A stretch of 28,811 bases of DNA, taken from Actinomycetes bacterium. GTDB lineage: Bacteria > Actinomycetota > Acidimicrobiia > Acidimicrobiales > RAAP-2. The notes beneath the pieces were generated by a model. That model saw nothing but the letters and a program-made list of their open reading frames with translations. It had not been told where the DNA came from and searched no databases. The stretch lies in the NCBI GenBank assembly GCA_021791145.1, contig JAJYXE010000011.1, positions 1 through 28,811 on the forward strand. Direction: 5' to 3'. A program made the translations under genes and the position numbers. This document shows, one piece after another, positions 25,201 to 28,811 of this stretch; the first letter of the stretch is position 1; each line of letters opens with the position of its first letter.

Positions 25201-25309
25201 CCATGATCAGCGCTCGGTGCGCGTGGTACTTGGAGCAGGGCACCTCGAAGGCCCCTTCGAGCGGGTCGACCGCCTGCTTCACGAGGAGACGGAGCACCTT
25301 CGCCGCCAT
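22214..25309 (-). CDS. Fusion of an EPSP-synthase-like domain and an acyl-CoA ligase (PlmJK-like)
   Basis: Single 1031-residue protein. Residues 1-430 form an EPSP-synthase fold: PCSKYHAHR (24-32), GSSGTT (93-98), RPIG (124-127), LSQW (167-170), Asp319, RLKESDR (344-350), NDHR (388-391). Residues about 432-470 are an Ala/Arg-rich linker. Residues 470-1031 form an AMP-binding ligase with LLFTSGTSGEPKG (670-682), WGTTE (812-816), YRTGD (891-895), ISGRTKDVVNRGGEKV (907-922) and the C-terminal PSGK with Lys1003. The ATG at 25309 follows AAGGGGGG; an upstream GTG or ATG would add low-complexity sequence. From memory this domain pair is the hallmark of the shikimate-to-cyclohexanecarboxyl-CoA genes. 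The ligase would make the CoA ester. The first domain has replaced shikimate-site residues, so a housekeeping aroA role is doubtful. Confidence 0.93.
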   Translation of the reverse strand: MAAKVLRLLVKQAVDPLEGAFEVPCSKYHAHRALIMASLTEGTTRIHGLSDAGHVRHTISALRRLGTKIDVRGDTFVVEGGPYHPKGEEVSVGSSGTTLYFLTGLLSLSDAPVTVVAQKYLRRRPIGPLLEALAGLGVELSSPNACPPIRVEPRRPRGGKVSIAGTLSQWISGLVLLAPFASGPSVVSVEGPFNERSYVELTVRMMREFGLDVEVSPDGRRFEIEGGQRPRPATLTLPPDVGAAAFGLAVTALHPSDVLFGGLPALSGAETDHPESELLDVVRAMGLPMSRDPRTGMVRVRHDGVRLEPTEVDCRRVPDMLPVLSVLGTFAKGTTVLDHVAHVRLKESDRVAAMLQLNRMGGRLEQRGDRLVCQGVDHLHGADLSSFNDHRVLMALAVAGSRAEGETRLTYPNAYRISYPRFLEEMTAVGVPMAVESPAGVGRSARDAAGERARARRRADNSAHEAAFEATSVPIGDHVRRWAAERPADPAVVQVSEGAGGDHVVTWGELDHAADALATFLLERGVAPGDPVAYQLPNCSELVVVTLAAARVGAVCCPIMPIFREREVTLALQRSRARVLVVPGGFRGRDYVAETSSTLSQARLAGLQVRDVVVVGAAGALARVPGPGSSTPSGARRGPTWHRFEAVAEGAVDRRLVEGRAPDPRAVVQLLFTSGTSGEPKGVLHRMDSLTRAAVMEARHLGLGGSDRIFVPSPMAHQTGFLYGMWLALVLGVPQVVQPVWDGDVALAAMRRWGTTFVQAATPFLVDLVEAVERTGERPGSLRVFVVTGAGVPRGLAERATRVLGTAVCGAWGTTETCLGSLSGPDDDPAMLWGTDGRALQGVRLRVTDGRGAELARGEEGHLEVSTDCLFTGYLDRPDLTAEALTPDGWYRTGDLAVIDESGYVRISGRTKDVVNRGGEKVPVAEIEELLHAHPAVGDVAIVAMPDERLGERACAFVVTTPRSRGLDLTEVQRFLDGHRVARQYWPERLEVVDRLPRTPSGKVQKYVLRERARQLVAGEGDGGEDPSARA

Positions 25310-25352
25310 GCGCACCCCCTTGTGGCTCGTTCGCCGTCCGGGACCGTGCCAT

Positions 25353-25382
25353 TCAATACCCCCGGACACCCGCGCCCATCAA
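25353..25382 (-). promoter_or_regulatory. Possible promoter of the fusion gene
   Basis: On the minus strand TTGATG (25382-25377) is followed after 18 nt by TATTGA (25358-25353), the only AT-rich stretch in this intergenic region. It would start transcription about 35-40 nt ahead of the ATG at 25309. The -10 match is weak. Confidence 0.3.
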
Positions 25383-25410
25383 CTCGCAGCTCGTCGATCG
25401 GCTCGCCGTG

Positions 25411-25429
25411 CCTGAGCTCGCAGCTCAGG
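25411..25429. promoter_or_regulatory. Short inverted repeat between divergent genes
   Basis: cctgagct-cgc-agctcagg forms 8-bp arms around a 3-nt centre. It lies midway between the divergent fusion gene and the luciferase-like gene, upstream of the candidate promoter at 25353-25382. It could be a regulator binding site. Confidence 0.3.
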
Positions 25430-25442
25430 AGCCCTTCGGGTG

Positions 25443-25505
25443 GCGCCGACAGGGGACCTCCCGGGGCGGCCCGGCCAAACTGGCGGAGAGGTCCCCGGTT
25501 GGCGC
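25443..25505 (+). promoter_or_regulatory. Long hairpin just ahead of the luciferase-like gene
   Basis: Positions 25443-25460 can pair with 25488-25505: 17 of 18 positions match, counting one G-U pair, including the perfect nonamer ggggacctc / gaggtcccc. The 27-nt loop can form a smaller GGCC-type hairpin. The structure ends 11 nt ahead of the ATG at 25517, so in mRNA it would sit where a ribosome binds. It may be a leader control element or an operator; it does not match a riboswitch class I know. Confidence 0.45.
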
Positions 25506-25516
25506 AAGCTTCAGCG

Positions 25517-26431
25517 ATGCTGCGCTGGGGGGTGCTTGCCCCCACCTTCTGCATCTTCGGCACACGGCCGCCGCCTCTCGTGGAGAGCTGCCGGCTCGCC
25601 GAGGACCTCGGCTTCGACGCGCTGTGGGTCGGCGACCACCTTCTCGGACCCGCGCCGGTGCTCGACTCGCTGTGCGCGCTCTCGGCGGCCGCGGCGGTCA
25701 CCCAGAGGATCGAGCTCGGCGTGAGCGTCCTCCAGCTCGGCCTGCGCCACCTCGTGTGGACCGCCAAGCAGCTCGCCACGATCGCGCTCCTCGCCCCGGG
25801 GCGCTTGCGGCTCGGGGTCGGGGTGGGAGGGGAGTTTCCCGAGGAGTTCGTCGCGGCGGGCGTCCCGCGGGCGAGCCGAGGGCGCCGGCTCGACGAGATG
25901 CTCGAGCTGCTCCCGCACCTTCTAGGCGGTGAGGCGGTCGACCACGACGGCCCCCACGTGCGCGTCCGGGTCGTCGATGGCCTGAGGCCGGCGTTGACCG
26001 AGCTGCCGCGGATCTCCGTCGGCGGCCGGAGCGACGCCGCGCTCGAGCGTGCGGCTCGCTACGGCGACCAATGGATCGGGATGTGGCACGACGCCGAGAC
26101 GGTGCGACGCTCCGTCGAACGGCTCGCGAAGCTGGCGGCGGCCGAGGGCCGCCGCCCACCGGGAGTGGCGATGCTCGTCCTGTTCAACATCGACGAGGAT
26201 CTCGAGGCCGCGCGGACGGAGGTTGCGGCGGCCCTCGACGCCCAGTACCGCCTGCCGCTTCGCGTCGTCGACCGCTGGAGCGCGTACGGCCCGCCGGCAC
26301 GCGTGGCGGAGCTGCTCTCTTCCTACGCGCAGGCCGGCGCCGGGGAGCTCCTGCTGCTGCCCGCAGCTGCGAAACCCCTCGTGCAGCTGGAGCGCCTTCT
26401 CGCCGTGCGCGAGCTCGTCGAGCGAGGATGA
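25517..26431 (+). CDS. Luciferase-like (LLM class) flavin- or F420-dependent oxidoreductase
   Basis: TIM-barrel oxidoreductase of the bacterial luciferase superfamily, 304 aa; in actinobacteria most use F420, but the cofactor is inferred. Features are the N-terminal LRWGVLAPTF strand, LAEDLGFDALWVGDHLLGP (27-45), a strand ending RIELGVSVLQLGLRH, GRLRLGVGVGGEFPEEFVAAGVP near 94-116, and ISVGGRSDAALERAARYGDQWIG, the usual barrel pattern. The ATG at 25517 lacks a clear ribosome binding site and is preceded by a strong hairpin. Another family member follows 33 nt downstream, so the two are likely co-transcribed. Substrate unknown. Confidence 0.85.
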   Translation: MLRWGVLAPTFCIFGTRPPPLVESCRLAEDLGFDALWVGDHLLGPAPVLDSLCALSAAAAVTQRIELGVSVLQLGLRHLVWTAKQLATIALLAPGRLRLGVGVGGEFPEEFVAAGVPRASRGRRLDEMLELLPHLLGGEAVDHDGPHVRVRVVDGLRPALTELPRISVGGRSDAALERAARYGDQWIGMWHDAETVRRSVERLAKLAAAEGRRPPGVAMLVLFNIDEDLEAARTEVAAALDAQYRLPLRVVDRWSAYGPPARVAELLSSYAQAGAGELLLLPAAAKPLVQLERLLAVRELVERG

Positions 26432-26464
26432 CAGGCCGGCAGACGAGCCAGCAGGAGGAGTGAC

Positions 26465-27496
26465 GTGCGACTCGCGCTCATGGTCGACGGGGAGCCCTGG
26501 GAGCGGGTCGCGTCCCTCGCGCGGGGTGCAGAGGACGCGGGCTTCTCCGGGATCGTCTTCACGGAGACCAGACAGGCTCCTTGGATCTCGGTCGCGGCTG
26601 CTGCCAGCGCGACCGCCCGCATGGAGCTCATGACCGGGATCGCCGTCGCCTTCGCGCGCAGCCCGATGGTGACGGCCCAGCTCGCGTGGGAGCTCGCGGA
26701 CCTCACCTCGGGCCGCTTCCGTCTCGGCTTGGGCACCCAGGTGCGCGCCCACGTCGAGCGCCGCTACGGGGCGCCGTTCGAACCCCCAGGTCCGAGGATG
26801 CGCGACTACGTGCAAGCCGTCAAGGCCTGTCTGCGCGCCTTCCGCCGCGAGGAGCCGCTCGCCCACCACGGTCCCTACTACGAGCTCTCGCTCCTCCCGG
26901 AAGCGTGGACCCCGCGACCCCACGCGCACGGCGACGTCAAGATCGACGTGGCAGCGGTCAACCCGTGGATGTGCGCCATGGCCGCCGAGGTCGCCGACGG
27001 CATCCACGTGCATCCGTTGCACTCCTCTCGGTACCTGCGAGGGCGGCTCCTTCCTGCGGTCGCACGAGGTGCCGCCACGGCCGGCCGGACGACTGCCTCG
27101 GTCGAGCTCACCGTGCCGGTGTTCGCAGTGCCCGGTGACACCCCCGAGGCGCGCGCGCCGCTCCTCGAGCTTGCCCGTGCCAAGGTGGCCTTCTACGGCG
27201 CCACGCGCAACTATGCCTTCCAGTTCGACGACCTCGGCTACGAGGGCACGTCCGCTCGGCTGAACGAGCTGCTGCGTCGCGGGGATGTCGCCGCCATGTC
27301 CGAGGTCGTCAGCGACGAGATGCTCGGGCACTTCGCGGTGATCGCTCGCTGGGACGAGCTGGCGGACGCGCTCCGGGCGCGCTACGGAGGGATCGCGACG
27401 CGCGTCGTGTCCTACCTGACGACGACATCGCTCGAGGAGGACCCGATGGCGCTCGGGCGCTGGGGCGAGGTGGCGCGGGCTCTCGAGGCCGACTGA
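26465..27496 (+). CDS. Luciferase-like oxidoreductase, probable F420-dependent (TIGR03617-like)
   Basis: Second LLM-class enzyme, 343 aa. Visible are RLALMVDGEPWERVASLARGAEDAGFSGIVFTE (2-34), MELMTGIAVAFARSPMVTAQLAWELADLTSGRFRLGLGTQVRAHVERRYG (54-103), and WMCAMAAEVADGIHVHPLHSSRYL, where the usual ligand-binding strand is. RMRDYVQAVKACLRAF is typical of the F420 branch. The GTG start is well supported by AGGAGGAG about 7 nt upstream. It follows the other LLM gene by 33 nt. Very different sequence between the two argues against a recent duplication. Substrate unknown. Confidence 0.87.
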   Translation: MRLALMVDGEPWERVASLARGAEDAGFSGIVFTETRQAPWISVAAAASATARMELMTGIAVAFARSPMVTAQLAWELADLTSGRFRLGLGTQVRAHVERRYGAPFEPPGPRMRDYVQAVKACLRAFRREEPLAHHGPYYELSLLPEAWTPRPHAHGDVKIDVAAVNPWMCAMAAEVADGIHVHPLHSSRYLRGRLLPAVARGAATAGRTTASVELTVPVFAVPGDTPEARAPLLELARAKVAFYGATRNYAFQFDDLGYEGTSARLNELLRRGDVAAMSEVVSDEMLGHFAVIARWDELADALRARYGGIATRVVSYLTTTSLEEDPMALGRWGEVARALEAD

Positions 27497-27500
27497 CGAC

Positions 27501-27533
27501 GACTGGCCCGCGACTGGCCCGCGACTGGCCCCA
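27501..27533. repeat. 11-bp tandem repeat, three copies, after the LLM gene stop
   Basis: The unit gactggcccgc occurs at 27501-27511 and 27512-27522, with a third copy at 27523-27533 differing in the last two bases. It begins 4 nt after the stop codon of the second LLM gene, in the 100-nt gap before cydD. Confidence 0.75.
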
Positions 27534-27596
27534 GGGCGCGCTCGGCCGACCGCTGCCTGTCGGCTGGCGGCGCCGCGGCGGTAGCTTCGCGGGCAC

Positions 27597-28811
27597 ATGT
27601 CCAGCACCGCCGTCGAGCGGCGCCGCGCCGTGTTGGTCGACCGCCGTCTGGCCGCCCGGGTCTCGGCGACGCGTCGGTCTCTTGCCATCGCGGTGGGCGT
27701 CGGGCTCGCGTCGACGTTCTGCGTCGTCGCGCAGGCCGTCCTGCTCGCCTCCGTGATCTCGGCGGTCGTCCTCCACGGGGCGACGCTCGCCGTCGTCGCC
27801 CCCCGCCTCGGCGGCATCGCGTCGGCGTTCGCCGCCCGGGCACTCTTCGGCTGGGCGGGCGAAGCCGCGGCCCAGCGGACGGCGACGACGGTCACCTCGT
27901 CGCTGCGCCGGCAGCTCCTGCGCCACGCGCTCGACCTCGGCCCGGTCTGGCTGGGCGGCGAGCGCGCCGGGGAGCTGTCGCTCGCCGCGACCCGCGGCAC
28001 GACCGTGCTGACCAGCTACTTCGGGAAGTACCTGCCTCAGGCGGTGCTCGCGGCGCTCGCTCCCGTCGGGATCCTCGCATGGGTGGCGAGCGCGGACTGG
28101 CTCTCATTCCTCGTCCTCTTCGCGCTCGCCGCGCTCGTCCCGGTCGCGATGGTCCACTTCGGACGCGAGTCGGCTTCCCGCACCCGCCAGCAGTGGCGCA
28201 GGCTCGCGTCGCTCTCGGCACGGTTCTTGGACATGCTGCGAGGGCTGCCGACGCTGCGCGCCTTCGGGAGGGAGGCCCACGGCCGGCGGGAGGTGGCCGA
28301 GGCGACCGAGGGGCTGCGCCGCACGACGCTCAGCACCCTGCGGGTCGCGTTCGTGTCGGCTCTCGCCCTGGAGTTCCTCGCCGGGATCGGCACGGGGCTC
28401 GTCGCGATGGCGCTCGGTCTCCGATTGCTCGGGGGCCACGTGAGCCTGTACACCGCGCTCGCGGTGCTCCTCGTGTCCCCGGAGGTCTTCCTCCCGCTGC
28501 GGCGCGCGGCCGCGGAGTTCCACGCAAGCACCGAGGGGCAGGCTGCCGCGGACCGCATCCTGGCGGTCCTCGACACCGAGGCGGCCACCGACCGCGAGCC
28601 GCTCGAGGGCAGCGACGACGGGCGCATCCGGCCTGCCAGCGCGCCGCTCGCGCCGCAAGACGCCAGGAGCGCCGCTCCCGAGGCGCGCGAGGTGCTGCGC
28701 GCCGACGACGTGACGGTCCGCTTCCAAGGCCGCCGGTCGCCGGCGCTGGCCCACTTCTCGCTCGCAGTGGGCTCCGGCGAGCACGTCGCGCTCGTCGGAC
28801 CGTCCGGCTCG
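27597..28811 (+). CDS. cydD: CydD, thiol-reductant ABC exporter subunit, 3' end outside the window
   Basis: Half of the CydDC ABC exporter that exports cysteine/glutathione-type thiols and is needed to assemble cytochrome bd oxidase in the cytoplasmic membrane. 405 codons are visible from the ATG at 27597. Family features are RQLLRHALDLGPVWL, GELSLAATRGTTVLTSYFGKYLPQ, the DWLS segment, FLDMLRGLPTLRAFGREA, LRVAFVSALALEFLAGIGTGLVAMALGLRLL and LLVSPEVFLPLRRAAAEFHASTEGQAAADRIL. Around six membrane helices are present. An Ala/Pro-rich linker leads to the ATPase domain (VLRADDVTVRF), and the sequence ends inside Walker A at GPSGS. The leader has no clear ribosome binding site. cydC and cydAB would be expected nearby outside the window. 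Confidence 0.92.
   Translation, partial: MSSTAVERRRAVLVDRRLAARVSATRRSLAIAVGVGLASTFCVVAQAVLLASVISAVVLHGATLAVVAPRLGGIASAFAARALFGWAGEAAAQRTATTVTSSLRRQLLRHALDLGPVWLGGERAGELSLAATRGTTVLTSYFGKYLPQAVLAALAPVGILAWVASADWLSFLVLFALAALVPVAMVHFGRESASRTRQQWRRLASLSARFLDMLRGLPTLRAFGREAHGRREVAEATEGLRRTTLSTLRVAFVSALALEFLAGIGTGLVAMALGLRLLGGHVSLYTALAVLLVSPEVFLPLRRAAAEFHASTEGQAAADRILAVLDTEAATDREPLEGSDDGRIRPASAPLAPQDARSAAPEAREVLRADDVTVRFQGRRSPALAHFSLAVGSGEHVALVGPSGS

Noticed and set aside
22214..25309. Two separate genes (aroA and a ligase) joined by sequencing error
   Set aside because: The frame is continuous through a linker of about 40 residues with no internal stop, and similar fused proteins are recalled from Streptomyces, so a real fusion is preferred.
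25922..28000. 692-codon minus-strand frame opposite the two luciferase-like genes and cydD
   Set aside because: Low-complexity shadow; the plus strand carries three recognisable proteins.

Overview
The window is about 28.8 kb of very GC-rich DNA, almost entirely coding. Genes on both strands are packed with many 4-nt GTGA/ATGA or TGATG stop-start overlaps. A WhiB-type Fe-S regulator, GTP-dependent PEP carboxykinase, mycobacterial-type alpha-methylacyl-CoA racemase, two F420-type luciferase-like oxidoreductases, a CydD exporter and an actinobacterial-looking RNase P RNA point to a high-GC actinomycetote. It could be a member of Acidimicrobiia, but that rank is a guess from gene content. No phage, transposon, CRISPR array or tRNA was found.

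Layout. (1) 1-3541, plus: 3' part of pckG, then an MFS transporter. (2) 3559-5663, minus: alpha-methylacyl-CoA racemase coupled to a PPK2 polyphosphate kinase. (3) 5794-6678, plus: an orphan beta-type DNA methyltransferase whose 3' end overlaps trpD. (4) 6633-8958, minus: acyl-CoA dehydrogenase and trpD. (5) 9009-10563, minus: rubrerythrin and DUF3501, then whiB with a good sigma-70-type promoter; a perfect 5 x 20-bp tandem repeat separates the two units. (6) 10805-16733, plus: a 55-codon remnant of glycerol-3-phosphate dehydrogenase, an FGGY (glycerol) kinase, and a MoxR / DUF58 / transglutaminase operon. (7) 16681-18689, minus: metallo-beta-lactamase-fold hydrolase and FAD-dependent ferredoxin reductase. 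(8) 18726-20536, minus: xseA-xseB, divergent from rnpB (20633-21002, plus). (9) 21037-25309, minus: a 1031-residue fusion of an EPSP-synthase-like domain with an acyl-CoA ligase, followed by an acyl-CoA dehydrogenase. (10) 25517-28811, plus: two luciferase-like oxidoreductases and the start of cydD.

The most interesting part is region 9. The domain pair and the dehydrogenase next to it match what I recall of the shikimate-to-cyclohexanecarboxyl-CoA genes of Streptomyces (ansJ/ansK/ansL; fused plmJK plus plmL). The EPSP-synthase-like half keeps the fold motifs but has lost several substrate-binding residues. This suggests a dedicated alicyclic acyl-CoA pathway, perhaps for omega-cyclohexyl lipids or a polyketide starter, rather than aromatic amino-acid synthesis. 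Other points to check are three apparently compensated base-pair changes in helix P4 of RNase P RNA, the glpD remnant coupled to glpK, the tandem-repeat arrays near the whiB and rubrerythrin promoters, and a 40-bp perfect palindrome where two convergent genes overlap.
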